From: Lachancea kluyveri NRRL Y-12651
Lineage: Eukaryota > Ascomycota > Saccharomycetes > Saccharomycetales > Saccharomycetaceae
Assembly (NCBI GenBank): GCA_000149225.2
Contig: CM000692.1
Location: 930,001-994,000 of the forward strand
DNA: 64,000 nucleotides
Direction: 5' to 3'
Below, one piece after another: positions 9,323 through 19,530 of this stretch; the stretch's first letter is position 1; every line of letters starts with the position of its first letter. The translations under genes and the position numbers were made by a program. Under the pieces are notes generated by a model. The model was not told the origin of the DNA and made no database searches. It saw only the letters and a list, made by a program, of their open reading frames with translations.

Positions 9323-9943
9323 ATGCCCTCTTTCGCTAATTTGACCACCTTTTTCACCATATCCGCTGTATCCTTAGCTGCTGGTTATTATCTAGGTACT
9401 ATTTGTCCTCCTGTATCTTCGGTGGTAAAGAAGAACAACCAACAAGAACTTTTAAAAAAATGCCAAATGAAAGCTGAGCACCTGGGCTCTGAAATCAGTG
9501 ACGAGTCGGGTAGTGACGAAGATGAGGATGAGGAAGTTGAAATCAATTCTCTTTCTCTGAACGATGTTCCAGGAGAAGTAAGAATGGCGCTTGTCATTCG
9601 TCAAGATTTGAGCATGTCGAAGGGTAAGATCGCTGCTCAGTGTTGTCATGCCGCATTGGCTTGCTATAGATTAATTGCTACTGATCCATCGAGAGATTCC
9701 TATAACCCTGAATTAACTAGTAGATGGTTATACCATGGCCAAGCTAAAATCACATTGAAGTGTCCAGATAAAGAGACCATGGACTTGCTGTTCGCTAAGG
9801 CACTTTCCCTTGGTGTAAATTCCTACGTTGTTCACGATGCTGGTAGAACACAAATTGAAGCCGGTAGTGCTACTGTATTAGGACTGGGGCCGGCTCCAAA
9901 GGCAGTTCTGGATGAAATTACTGGTGAACTGAAGTTGTATTAA
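9323..9943 (+). CDS. PTH2: Peptidyl-tRNA hydrolase 2
   Basis: 206 residues. A hydrophobic segment at about 8-27 (LTTFFTISAVSLAAGYYLGT) forms an N-terminal membrane anchor, followed by an acidic linker (SDESGSDEDEDEEVE). The Pth2 catalytic domain occupies residues 87-206, with MALVIRQDLSMSKGKIAAQC at its start and VHDAGRTQIEAGS near its end. The enzyme frees tRNA from peptidyl-tRNA that has dropped off the ribosome; the yeast protein sits on the mitochondrial outer membrane and also slows turnover of ubiquitylated proteins. It converges with SHP1, with only 74 bases between stop codons. Confidence 0.95.
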   Translation: MPSFANLTTFFTISAVSLAAGYYLGTICPPVSSVVKKNNQQELLKKCQMKAEHLGSEISDESGSDEDEDEEVEINSLSLNDVPGEVRMALVIRQDLSMSKGKIAAQCCHAALACYRLIATDPSRDSYNPELTSRWLYHGQAKITLKCPDKETMDLLFAKALSLGVNSYVVHDAGRTQIEAGSATVLGLGPAPKAVLDEITGELKLY

Positions 9944-10017
9944 GAGTGATGTGCGTAAAAGGGTTATATAAGCATGTACATAGAAAAGAAAACAAAAATC
10001 CAAGAGCAGATATAAGT

Positions 10018-11242
10018 TTATACCCACCTTTGGACCACGACCGCATTACACAACCCTTCTTCCTTCACTGTGGCATCAAAATTCTCAATGGGCTTCACTG
10101 GGAATGCATGATTTAGGGTAAAAGTTCTGCTGTCTTGTGTGTTATTTTTAATGTGTTCATACAAATGCCTTATAGTGTCTGTGGATTCGCAACGCAAAAC
10201 TTCTCTTTTGCCACTTGCATACCTAATTTGAACACTGGTATCGCCCTTTGGTTCCACTTTTTCTTCCCCATCCTCATCCTTTGCAGGCTTGCTTTTCTCG
10301 ATAATCGGTTCAGGAGACAGAGACTCGCCAGGAATTGGGGATCCTAGTCTTTTACCAGCCCCTTGGAACCCTTTGACTACTTTCTTTGGAGGCTTGAAGC
10401 TTTCATCTAACTTCCTATAAACATTGACGTCAACTTCTTGGCCAAATTCCACGTTCAAAAGCTTCAGTGGTGCTCTACCCTGGTTCAATTCGTTCAAATA
10501 ATAGCTGTTTGAAGGGTCGTCGTAACGAAACAATTCACCTTCACCGACTTGGAAACCCTCCTTCCAGAAGGTGATCTGTCTGGTGACTTTCTTTGGCTTG
10601 GATGGTAAATCTTCCTGGATGTCTTCAACAACACGTGGTGCTTCATCGACACTCGATCCTAGTCTATAACCTTTACCAACAAAGTGGTGTTTATTTTGTT
10701 CTTCAGTGTCTTCATCAGTGTCCGAAGGGCGTTGGCCGCCCCTTTGAGCTTTTTCTAGCAAGTCTCTAATTAGGGAATTGGAGTTGTTAGGATCAGTGAC
10801 TTCTAGGCCTGAAGTCTCACCGCCCGCAAAGGTGTTTCTTTGTTCGTCATCATCATCGTCATCTTGATTGCCTCTGATTAATTCTGAAAAGCTTTTAAAT
10901 TTTGGTTTTGAAGCACTCGTGGTACCGCTCTTGGGGAATGAAGTTGGTGTGGCGGAAGAAGGCCTTGAAATTGAAGATGACGAAGTAGTTGTTGTGGGAC
11001 GAGGTTGATGTGCAGATCTCTCACGCTCTTCTTTAGCTTCTTTTTCATCAACCTGGGCAGCATAATATGCATTTAAAGCATTCTGTAATTGGTTAGTAAG
11101 TTAATTGGAAACCTTTGTCTCAAGGTTGAAAGCCAGTGGTAAGACATACGCTTAGGTCGCCAAACTCAGTCAAATATTGTTGGGCCACGCTAAATGAAGA
11201 GTTTGTCAATGCTATAAATTGTTGGATATCTTGATCGGACAT
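10018..11242 (-). CDS. SHP1: Shp1, UBA-SEP-UBX cofactor of Cdc48 (two exons)
   Basis: The gene has exons 11242-11150 and 11082-10018, joined to 385 residues. Exon 1 encodes MSDQDIQQFIALTNSSFSVA and the rest of the UBA domain up to GDLS; exon 2 continues in frame with NALNAYYAAQ, as in S. cerevisiae Shp1. After a Ser/Pro-rich linker come the acidic DDDDDDEQRNTFAGGETSGLEV motif, the SEP domain (about 195-240, TFWKEGFQVGEGELFRYDDP) and a C-terminal UBX domain (about 305-385). Shp1 adapts the Cdc48 ATPase to ubiquitylated substrates and regulates PP1 and autophagosome formation. S. cerevisiae SHP1 has no intron. A PACE box 65 bases upstream suggests Rpn4 control. Confidence 0.92.
11083..11149 (-). 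other. Spliceosomal intron of SHP1
   Basis: 67 bases, with GTATGT at 11149-11144, branch site TACTAAC at 11098-11092 and the acceptor TTACAG ending at 11083. It falls between codons 31 and 32. Only nine bases separate the branch motif from the acceptor end, which is short even for yeast. Reading across without splicing gives a stop soon after. Confidence 0.92.
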
Positions 11243-11306
11243 GTAGTAAACGGGTTGCAGCTGGGTGATATACTTATATTTAGTATAGGTTTCTTGAGGT
11301 ATATCT

Positions 11307-11315
11307 TTTGCCACC
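11307..11315 (-). promoter_or_regulatory. PACE (Rpn4) site upstream of SHP1
   Basis: An exact GGTGGCAAA on the minus strand, 65 bases before the SHP1 ATG. Rpn4 drives proteasome genes and Cdc48 partners through this box, so the site fits the gene's job. Confidence 0.65.
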
Positions 11316-11685
11316 CACTAATGCTTTATGGGGCAGTCATCAGCCATTTCGTTCTACATGACCTGAATGAGAAGTACGTAAAGGGCAAATCCGTAGACAA
11401 GGAATATGGAATTCTCCCAGTACGACAGGATACTATTAGAGAATAACCAAAGAGAGATGATTTTGACAACGAATGTTGAATGCGTTATATTATACAAGAA
11501 ATGAAAATTTAGAAAAAAAAACTATAAACAAAAAGCACCGATGTTGAATCCTAAGCAAGCCTCTTTAGATGAATATCACAGATAACATCATGTCGTGTCG
11601 GAGAGCCTGCTGACAGTAGCCCATTATTAATAAAAAACATGTGAAAAAAAATGAATGAGGATCAAGGGTTAGGCCTTAAACCTTC
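11316..11685. other. Intergenic region SHP1 promoter / MET6 3' end
   Basis: 370 bases between the SHP1 promoter box and the end of MET6. I see A-rich stretches near 11505-11545 and 11630-11655 and no other gene. Confidence 0.5.
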
Positions 11686-13989
11686 TTATTTCTTAGCGTA
11701 GATCTCACGGAAGTGCTTGGCAGCTTCAACCATGTGAGTCAACGACAATTTGGTTTCTTCCCAACCTCTAGTCTTTAAACCACAGTCAGGGTTGACCCAG
11801 AACTTTTCAGCTGGGTAAGACTTCAAAATGGTTTCAATCTTAGAGATGAATTCTTCCTTAGATGGAATTCTTGGGGAGTGAATGTCAAACAAACCTAAAC
11901 CAATGTGGTTTGGATAGTTTTGGAATTCAGCAATGTAGTTTGCGTCATCCTTCTTGGAGAATTCAATAGAAACAACATCAGCATCCAAAGCCTTGATATG
12001 GTTTGGATCCAAGTCGGAGTAACAGAAGTGAGAGTGGATTTGAGTAGCGTTTTCGACACCGGAGGTGGCAACTCTGAAGGCTTCGGCAGCCCACTTCAAG
12101 TAAGCAGCACGTTCGGCACCAGCTCTTAGTGGCAAACCTTCTCTGATAGCTGGTTCATCGACTTGGATAACTTTGATACCGGCAGCTTCCAAATCGTTGA
12201 CTTCGTCTCTCAAAGCCAAAGCCAATTGCAAAGCTTGGGTTTCTTGGTTAACGTCATCTCTTGGGAAAGACCATCTCAAACAGGTAACTGGACCAGTCAA
12301 CATACCCTTGACTGGCTTGGTGGTGATAGATTGAGCGTAGACGGATTCCTTGACAGACATGGCATTTGGTCTGGACAAGTCACCAACGATGATTGGTGGT
12401 CTAACGTATCTGGAACCGTAAGATTGGACCCAACCGTTGGTGGTGAAGGCGTAACCTTTGATTTGTTCACCAAAGTATTGAACCATATCGTTTCTTTCTG
12501 GTTCACCGTGGACCAAGACATCTAGACCAATTTCTTCTTGGAATCTGATAACGGTTTCGATTTCAGAGTTGATGAATTTTTCGTATTGTTCGGCGGTAAT
12601 GGTACCCTTGACAAACTTGTTTCTGTTGACTCTGATGTCTTTGGTTTGTGGGAAAGAACCAATGGTGGTGGTTGGGAACAATGGCAAGTTGAAGACCTTT
12701 TGGGCTTCCAATCTTTGTGGGAATGGAGCGGCACGGGTAGACATCTTCTCGTCAATGGAAGCAACTCTCTTTTGGACAGCGCTGTCATTGGTGATGTTGG
12801 AAGAAGCTCTAGCAGAAACAGACTTGGCGTTAGCCTTCAAGTCAGCAGAGACATCTTCACCGGAAACGTTCTTGGCGATAACAACGACTTCCTTCAACTT
12901 TTGGGTAGCAAAAGAGAACCAGTCCTTGATTTCAGCGTCCAATTTCTTTTCGTTGTTCAAGTCAACTGGAGTGTGCAACAAGGAAGAAGAGGTTGCAACA
13001 ATAACTCTGTCCTTACCCAACTTGGCGATAGCCTTTTCAACGAAAGCAGAAGACTTGGAAAAGTCGTTCTTCCAGATGTTTCTACCGTTGACGATACCGA
13101 CAGACAAAGTTTGCTTGTCATTCAAGATAGAGACAACGTCGTCAAGTTGTTCTGGGTTTCTGACAAAGTCGAAGTGGAAACCAGCAACTGGCAAGTTCTT
13201 GATAGCACCCAAGTTTGGGACAACGGTACCGAAGTAGGTGGCCAAGGTGATAGCTGGTAGACCAGATTGAGAACCCAAGTACTCGTAAGCAGTCTTAAAG
13301 GCAGCTTGGACGTTGGCTGGCAAGTCCAAAACTAGGGTTGGTTCGTCCAATTGGACAGACTTGGCACCAGCAGCAGCCAATTTCTTCAAGATTTCGGCGT
13401 AGACAGGTAGCAACTTGTCCAATAGAGACAATGGGTCCAAATCCAAAGAGTCCTTGTCAGCCTTACCTAGGAACAAGTAAGAAACTGGACCAACAAGAAC
13501 TGGTCTGGTTTCAATACCCAAAGCCTTGGCTTCCAAGTATTCGTCGACTGGCTTTTGACCATTCAACTTGAATTGGGTGGAGTGGGAGAAAGTTGGTCTG
13601 ACGTAATGGTAGTTGGAGTCAAACCACTTGACCATTTCCAAAGCGGTGACATCGACAGCCTTGGTGGTTTCAGTAGCCTTTCTCTGCAAACCTCTACCCA
13701 TGGCAAACAATGTGTCGATTGGAGCCAAGTTGTACTTGGTGTAACGTTCTGGGACAACGTTGAACAACAAAGACAAGTCCAAGACTTGGTCGTAGTAGGA
13801 AAAGTCGTTGGAGGCGATCACATCGACACCAGCGTCTTTTTGCAACTTCCAGTTGTTAGCTCTGATCTCCTTACCGACTTTGAACAACTCGTCAACGGAG
13901 ACCTTACCTTGCCAGTAGGCTTCGGTAGTCTTTTTCAATTCTCTGTTAGCACCAATTCTTGGGAAACCTAGGACGGAAGATTGAACCAT
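11686..13989 (-). CDS. MET6: Cobalamin-independent methionine synthase
   Basis: 767 residues, the same length as S. cerevisiae Met6. The enzyme moves a methyl group from 5-methyltetrahydropteroyl-triglutamate to homocysteine to make methionine in the cytosol. Both halves of the MetE barrel pair are present: MVQSSVLGFPRIGANRELKK at the start and TTTIGSFPQTKDIR where the second barrel begins. The zinc site that binds homocysteine is intact (IHSHFCYSD and VNPDCGLKTR near the C-terminus). Codon use is strongly biased to the few codons of highly expressed yeast genes, more so than its neighbours, as expected for an abundant enzyme. The promoter carries Cbf1 and Met31/32 motifs. Confidence 0.97.
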   Translation of the reverse strand: MVQSSVLGFPRIGANRELKKTTEAYWQGKVSVDELFKVGKEIRANNWKLQKDAGVDVIASNDFSYYDQVLDLSLLFNVVPERYTKYNLAPIDTLFAMGRGLQRKATETTKAVDVTALEMVKWFDSNYHYVRPTFSHSTQFKLNGQKPVDEYLEAKALGIETRPVLVGPVSYLFLGKADKDSLDLDPLSLLDKLLPVYAEILKKLAAAGAKSVQLDEPTLVLDLPANVQAAFKTAYEYLGSQSGLPAITLATYFGTVVPNLGAIKNLPVAGFHFDFVRNPEQLDDVVSILNDKQTLSVGIVNGRNIWKNDFSKSSAFVEKAIAKLGKDRVIVATSSSLLHTPVDLNNEKKLDAEIKDWFSFATQKLKEVVVIAKNVSGEDVSADLKANAKSVSARASSNITNDSAVQKRVASIDEKMSTRAAPFPQRLEAQKVFNLPLFPTTTIGSFPQTKDIRVNRNKFVKGTITAEQYEKFINSEIETVIRFQEEIGLDVLVHGEPERNDMVQYFGEQIKGYAFTTNGWVQSYGSRYVRPPIIVGDLSRPNAMSVKESVYAQSITTKPVKGMLTGPVTCLRWSFPRDDVNQETQALQLALALRDEVNDLEAAGIKVIQVDEPAIREGLPLRAGAERAAYLKWAAEAFRVATSGVENATQIHSHFCYSDLDPNHIKALDADVVSIEFSKKDDANYIAEFQNYPNHIGLGLFDIHSPRIPSKEEFISKIETILKSYPAEKFWVNPDCGLKTRGWEETKLSLTHMVEAAKHFREIYAKK

Positions 13990-14867
13990 GGTTTGCAGTT
14001 GTATATAACTAATGTGTTATTAGTGGTTTAAGCAGAAGAGAGGAAAGAAAAAAGGGGAAGAGAAGAAGATATCGAAGGTTGCCTAATCCTACTGCTTATA
14101 TACATTTTTTTTCTGTGATTACGGGCATCACGAATCATCGTTTACCATAAGAGCCAATGGAAAATTTTCTCTACTACCTCGTGTAATATTTTACCACCGC
14201 TTCCAAACCGCGATATGACTCGTAAACGTTCAGTACAGTCAACAAGCTGTGGCTTCTTACAGGCGGAGCTTCCAAGAGTCCGCCACCACAAGTTGTGCAC
14301 GAACTTTGTTTTTCACGTGGAGGAGAATCGGTGTTAAGACGCCACAACAGACAGTAAACATCACGTGCTATTCCTCTTTAGGGTTAAAAGGTTATTTTCC
14401 TCGTGTAGTGCGATATAAGCATCGCTGTGTACGAAAAGTGTGGTGGCTCTTCCCTTGAAAGCCAAGTTGTGACATGTGATTTTCTCAACTTCAAAAGAAG
14501 CGAAGAACGCTGCATATTGTTGAATTTCATCATCGTTATTTTCTTTTTGACTCTAAAATTGAAACTTGTGATCCAAGAGCGCAGTCAGCCTTTTTTGGGT
14601 TCTTAAGCAAAAGAACTACTGGTTAACTTCTTTGCGCAGTCTTGTTCTAGCGTGCCAGTTTTACTTGCGTTAGTTTGAAAGTCCGTATGGTAGTGCTAAT
14701 TGATCGCCAACGATGCCCACTCATGTAGTGTTATACGACTAACTCCTACCTATTTGCTCGATCTCAGTTTCTCATTGAAGACTTTGGCTAGTGCTAGTCG
14801 AAATGTGTCAAACACTGTGAGCATATAGGCTGTAAAGAGAAGCACATTTTTCCTTCTCGGCAGAATA
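13990..14867. other. Divergent promoter region MET6/IES5
   Basis: 878 bases without a gene. The MET6 side carries sulphur-pathway motifs listed separately; the IES5 side shows nothing specific that I recognise. Confidence 0.6.
14244..14367. promoter_or_regulatory. Cbf1 and Met31/32 sites of the MET6 promoter
   Basis: Two CACGTG cores (14314-14319 and 14362-14367) match the Cbf1 site, and AAGCTGTGGC at 14244-14253 contains the Met31/32 core CTGTGG. They lie 255-378 bases before the MET6 ATG. This combination recruits Met4 to sulphur-amino-acid genes. Confidence 0.65.
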
Positions 14868-15215
14868 ATGACTGTTTCACAGGATGACAAACTAGAGAAA
14901 GAGCATGGTAAACTACTCTCGAGAAAGGAAGAGCTTACGAAGCAAGAGACTTCTCTTAGGAGGGAATACACTACCTTGTTAAGGAAGATTGCCAGTTTAC
15001 ATACTGTCTTGAGAAACTTGGAAGATATAGATGATCTCTCAGGTAGGACTCTGTCTCCAGAGACACTGGAGAAGGTACCTCAGTTGAAACGGTACATGGA
15101 TCTGGTACAGGAGTTGGATGCTGAAGATACCAGTGCTATACAGATACCGGACTATCTGCTAGAATCATATAATCTGTATAAATGCTCTTCTTTGTTATAT
15201 AAAGACGTGGAATAA
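14868..15215 (+). CDS. IES5: Ies5-like INO80 complex subunit
   Basis: 115 residues, slightly shorter than S. cerevisiae Ies5 (125). Residues 5-55 are charged with a heptad look (LEKEHGKLLSRKEELTKQET), so a coiled coil is likely; the C-terminal half has no known domain. Identification rests on position between MET6 and TSC11, strand, size and the coiled-coil start, because the protein evolves fast. Ies5 is a small subunit of the INO80 chromatin remodeller, specific to yeasts. The gene converges with TSC11. Confidence 0.75.
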   Translation: MTVSQDDKLEKEHGKLLSRKEELTKQETSLRREYTTLLRKIASLHTVLRNLEDIDDLSGRTLSPETLEKVPQLKRYMDLVQELDAEDTSAIQIPDYLLESYNLYKCSSLLYKDVE

Positions 15216-15360
15216 AGGTTGTTTTTTTTCTTGTTTTTTTTTTCTATGTACAGTCCTCTCATGCTGTTTTGTCCCATCTTCCGTCCTTGATTAGAATCCG
15301 TGGTGTTGTGAATGTTGTTCTGATGTATAGTCTCATCTTTAAAAAATTTTCTTCAACAGT

Positions 15361-18300
15361 TTACTTCTTCCTCTTTCTGTCCTTTTTGATTATGCCTTCC
15401 AGAGCCCTTTTGTTGATAAACAATTCGCACAAAAACTTCCTCGCCTGGGGCTTGAACCTATACCGATCCATCAAACCCATCACGCGCATAAACATCTCTG
15501 GCGTTTCAAACCTTGTAGCGCCGTACTTCGACTCCAACTCGGTGATTTCTTTGATCGCACTATTGGACAGGATATGGTTCCCCAAGTTACTCACAGTGTG
15601 CACAATTTTCTCTGAAATTTCGTCTTCTTGTTCCTCTTCGGTAACGGCCTCGGATGCTTCAATTATGCGCATCCGCTTCTCTATTTCCTCCTTCATTTCC
15701 TTCTGTTCGTCTCCGATAGGGTTATCCAACTCTTCCTTTAAAAACAAAAGTTTATCCAAATTGATATCCGGTACTTGGTATTCTTCCACTTCTCCGTCAT
15801 TTGGTAGCTCCATAAACTCGCTATTTGGATTTGTAGTTTCGCTTGCGACTATCTCAGGGTATTGTAGAAACCGAGATAAATTATTTGGTAGTGTCACACC
15901 TGATGGAATACCTTGAATGTTTAAGCAGCTGTCCCACTCTAATTCATCTAGTATCTCACAGCCTTCTTGTGTTATGGATATTAAACCCAGGACATGAAAC
16001 GCAGTACACCGAACACTAGTAACTGGTGCCCAGTAGCTGATTTTTACAATATCGTTGACAATGGAATAGTTGTCTAACAGTCCGATACCCAGCTCTGTGG
16101 ATCCTATAAATCCACAGCACCAAAGTGCTGCTTTTACTTCGACAATTTCTTCGGTATCAAAACGTTCATTCAAGGAAATACAATATCTCTTGATTACATT
16201 CATAAACCCAACCAGGTCACCGCTCTGACTTATTAAAGTGATACCATCGTCGGTGGATGCTAAACTCTCGTACAAATGCAGAGGTAACTTCTTTTTGTTT
16301 TTCTGTATGTGGTTTTCATGTAAAGAAGCTTTTTCTGCTTCGAGAAATTCATCAACCTTGTAAACATAATCCCGATTCTTATGGCTGAGCCATGCATCTC
16401 TTTCTGATTCGACAAAGTTTATGTCGCTCAATTGTTGAAATCCTGGTGGAGTGCTCAATAATTCAAACAGTATTGGAGATCCTATGAAAACCAATTGGTT
16501 CAAGGAATGGCACAACGATGAATTTAAGCCCTCACTCCAATCGTGGTCCATGCAGTAGTCATATAGTATTCTATCCGCAACCTCAACCACTTGCGAAGAC
16601 AAGTCGTACAGCTGGCGTACCAAGAGATCCAGCAACAACTCTTCTAATTCTCCTTCTGCTTCAGCAAGAAGCTTGCCAAGCAGTTCCGCGGCAGCGATTC
16701 TAACCTCTTCGTCAGGGCTTGCTAAAGCTTTGCGCACAATATTTCTGCAGTGGGAACTATACTTTAGGCTTAACTCTGGTAACATTCCTAGAAGTAAGTT
16801 ATGTGACAATTTTGAATGGGGCTGAAACATCTTGTATATCACAGTGAAAATGTTCCAACGCTCAAGAATGTGAATACCATTAGTTGATTGTGTCAATACA
16901 CCAAGGATTTTCAAATAGCCCATACAGATAGAACTCTTCATGCTAGAAGGTGAGAATATATTCCCATTCCACTGGCCCTCCATAGCCTTGTATAGAGAAG
17001 ATGCAATTTGTGGTATTATTTTAGTATCATCTGTCAGAATCTTCATCCCTTCGCTATGGGAAGTTAACATTCGGAAAAAATCACATCCAACCTGTATATA
17101 TTGGTTGGATAAACGAGAGCCTTTTTTCACTGAAGAAAACCTGTGTCTCATAGGACGGTAAAAAACGAGCAACCTTCTTACAAACTTTGTGGTTTTAGTT
17201 AACTCTTCTAGTCTCTTAGGATTCAATAGTGGGCCTTGCAGTAATTCAGATAAGATGTTCCAATTCCAATGTAAAAATGATTTTGTCTGTAAGACTTTGG
17301 AATCGTACACCATCTTCTTGAATCTAACCTCGTCAACATCTTGAACCAATGCTCTATGTTTCATCTTTCGGCTAAAATCATGAATATTAGAGTTTAGATC
17401 TAGTGGGGCCATGCCGATTGTGTTTCTATTTTTATTCAACTTATTGGTGATTTTTTCAAATTGGAATGTTTCAAGAAACAAAGTTTTTGATGGTATTAAG
17501 TTGCTGATATGCAGGTTGAAAAACTTGGGATCTATTCCAACGAGATTCATGGACAGGCTATAAAATTCGGATAGCAAATAACGTGTCTTGGCTACATTAG
17601 AGGTATTTTCAGAGTTATTGTTTCCGGAAAAGGTGAATAATAATTGTTCCAAAAACCCAACTTGAGAGAGAATTTTAACCAGTAAAGCAACATACTGGTT
17701 CATAGCAATCGTTTCCGATTGAAATTGTGAAGGGAGTGTCTTAAAAACTTGAGTAGTCTTTTTACTTGGGTATGGTAAAGGTTTGATTCTTAGAACATCC
17801 AAAAAAAGATCAATAAGATACCTTACCAACATAGGCACCTGAAAAAAAGATATTAGTTCACGTAGTGGCTTGAAATTGTTTGTCGAAAACAACATCAAAC
17901 CGTTGAGGTTTTTTAAACAAATTGATATGAGCACAATACAGTTTTGCAACTTTTCGACATTTAGAGATGATTTGGATTGATAATCGGATAGTGCCACAAG
18001 AACTGAGTTTGCCTTAAAGCCTGATATAAAAAATTGCCTTGTTTCGTGATATGACATCAAATCTAGCAACGTTTCCAGTACAGCTTGTGAGACATGGAAA
18101 GACGGGTGCTCGTTAATAATGTTTTCCAAGACCGGTATGCCTGAGCATTGCTTGACAAGAGTGGGATTAGTATAACAGATTTCCAATAGTGTCTCCAATG
18201 CTATGTTTCTTAAACAGTCATCTGGCCTCTCAATACAGCTAATTATTGCTTGCACAATCCCCGTAGTTACTCCTGCTTTGTACTCCACGAAAGATCTAAT

Positions 18301-19362
18301 TAGCTTAATTGCTTGTTCCCTCTCTATGTGGTACGAATTATCTTTTGCTAACGATATAATGAGGAAGGAATCGAGTCGAAGCTTTAATAAAAATTCGACA
18401 AACGCAATGTCAGTGATTAAGTAACGACAAACTCTGTAGCCCGCAGAGGTGATCACCTTGTCCTCACTTAACAACAAGTTTTGGATTGTATTAGAAAAGG
18501 CAGATATTACTAAATCATTTTTTATTTCTGGGTTTTTTTTTAGCAGTGATACTAATGCGTTAGCCTTTCCCACAATAAACTCCGAAGACGATTCGGTATC
18601 CTGTAGGCTCTGTAAATAATCACTAACCAGCCAAGTGGCACTCTCTATGGCAGAGATATTGGAGGAATTTACTTGTGGTGAGTCTACATTTTCACTTTGC
18701 AAAGAGAAGGCGTCGTCAGTAGTTTCCACGTTATGTTCCGAACCAAAATTATCAACTTCACCAGCATTCTGAGTATGGTTGTTGGCATCCAAAAAATTTT
18801 CTCTCCCATCTTCAATTGTATCATGGTCGTCAACAGGTGTTACATTGCCGTTCATCGAATTGTGAGACACAGTACATTCCAAGTAATTGGACTCTGGTTT
18901 TCTTGGGTTTGTCGCATTATCTAGTTTCTGCTTCAAATTCGCTATCTGTTCTTCCAATTTCTTGATTTGCTTTTCTGTCTCACGCAATTCACTATTGGCT
19001 CTAAGTCTTAGAGAATGTTTTTGCAGGTGTTCTGTAGAATACTTTCCTGTGTATATGTCATGAACTGTTGTTTGTTTGAACTTCTCGGTATCTTCTTTCC
19101 TTTTCCGTTGTTTGGCCAATTCTTGCTGTAAATTGTATAACTCATGCTTAAGGCTACTCAAACTCATTAGAGTGTTACTCCTATGCCTTCGCAGGCCCTG
19201 GGCGTTGTTACCTAATGGGCTGCTCGGAGAGGGTAATTGGTCATCGAATCGTCTTGTAGAAACAAACGATGTAGAGAGAACCAGATTTTTCCTGTTATTC
19301 TTATTCAGCGTTCCTAAGGTGTTTGACCTAGATCTGGAGAGATCTAAGCTAGAGTTTGACAT
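15361..19362 (-). CDS. TSC11: TORC2 subunit Tsc11/Avo3 (Rictor family)
   Basis: 1333 residues from the ATG at 19362 (S. cerevisiae 1430). The N-terminus is Ser-rich, followed by a coiled-coil stretch at about 60-160 (LKHELYNLQQELAKQRKRKE, LRETEKQIKKLEEQIANLKQ). The remainder is a long alpha-helical repeat region of the Rictor type, and the protein ends in a basic patch (KKDRKRKK). Tsc11 scaffolds TOR complex 2 at the plasma membrane, which controls sphingolipid synthesis and actin through Ypk1. It is essential in S. cerevisiae. It lies between IES5 and the AIM11-type gene exactly as on S. cerevisiae chromosome V. Confidence 0.95.
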   Translation of the reverse strand: MSNSSLDLSRSRSNTLGTLNKNNRKNLVLSTSFVSTRRFDDQLPSPSSPLGNNAQGLRRHRSNTLMSLSSLKHELYNLQQELAKQRKRKEDTEKFKQTTVHDIYTGKYSTEHLQKHSLRLRANSELRETEKQIKKLEEQIANLKQKLDNATNPRKPESNYLECTVSHNSMNGNVTPVDDHDTIEDGRENFLDANNHTQNAGEVDNFGSEHNVETTDDAFSLQSENVDSPQVNSSNISAIESATWLVSDYLQSLQDTESSSEFIVGKANALVSLLKKNPEIKNDLVISAFSNTIQNLLLSEDKVITSAGYRVCRYLITDIAFVEFLLKLRLDSFLIISLAKDNSYHIEREQAIKLIRSFVEYKAGVTTGIVQAIISCIERPDDCLRNIALETLLEICYTNPTLVKQCSGIPVLENIINEHPSFHVSQAVLETLLDLMSYHETRQFFISGFKANSVLVALSDYQSKSSLNVEKLQNCIVLISICLKNLNGLMLFSTNNFKPLRELISFFQVPMLVRYLIDLFLDVLRIKPLPYPSKKTTQVFKTLPSQFQSETIAMNQYVALLVKILSQVGFLEQLLFTFSGNNNSENTSNVAKTRYLLSEFYSLSMNLVGIDPKFFNLHISNLIPSKTLFLETFQFEKITNKLNKNRNTIGMAPLDLNSNIHDFSRKMKHRALVQDVDEVRFKKMVYDSKVLQTKSFLHWNWNILSELLQGPLLNPKRLEELTKTTKFVRRLLVFYRPMRHRFSSVKKGSRLSNQYIQVGCDFFRMLTSHSEGMKILTDDTKIIPQIASSLYKAMEGQWNGNIFSPSSMKSSICMGYLKILGVLTQSTNGIHILERWNIFTVIYKMFQPHSKLSHNLLLGMLPELSLKYSSHCRNIVRKALASPDEEVRIAAAELLGKLLAEAEGELEELLLDLLVRQLYDLSSQVVEVADRILYDYCMDHDWSEGLNSSLCHSLNQLVFIGSPILFELLSTPPGFQQLSDINFVESERDAWLSHKNRDYVYKVDEFLEAEKASLHENHIQKNKKKLPLHLYESLASTDDGITLISQSGDLVGFMNVIKRYCISLNERFDTEEIVEVKAALWCCGFIGSTELGIGLLDNYSIVNDIVKISYWAPVTSVRCTAFHVLGLISITQEGCEILDELEWDSCLNIQGIPSGVTLPNNLSRFLQYPEIVASETTNPNSEFMELPNDGEVEEYQVPDINLDKLLFLKEELDNPIGDEQKEMKEEIEKRMRIIEASEAVTEEEQEDEISEKIVHTVSNLGNHILSNSAIKEITELESKYGATRFETPEMFMRVMGLMDRYRFKPQARKFLCELFINKRALEGIIKKDRKRKK

Positions 19363-19530
19363 CTCTGTCAACGGCGTCTTTCTTTCTGGTTAGATTGTTT
19401 GTACTTGTTGGTTTAAGAAGAGATTAAGAAACCGAGGCTAACGTATGTTGTGATTCTATTGACTATTTACAAGATCATATTATACTCCATGAACGCAACT
19501 GCGCATGTATACATACGTACGTATATGAAG

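Noticed and set aside
12538-13260. Long plus-strand frame opposite MET6 (240 codons), and similar ones opposite RPS8 and SSA
   Set aside because: They are mirror effects of strong codon bias in highly expressed genes.
14727-14758. GACTAAC followed by CTCAG upstream of IES5, a possible leader intron
   Set aside because: The branch motif is one base off, the nearest 5' site (GTATGG) is weak and close, and the IES5 frame is complete without it.
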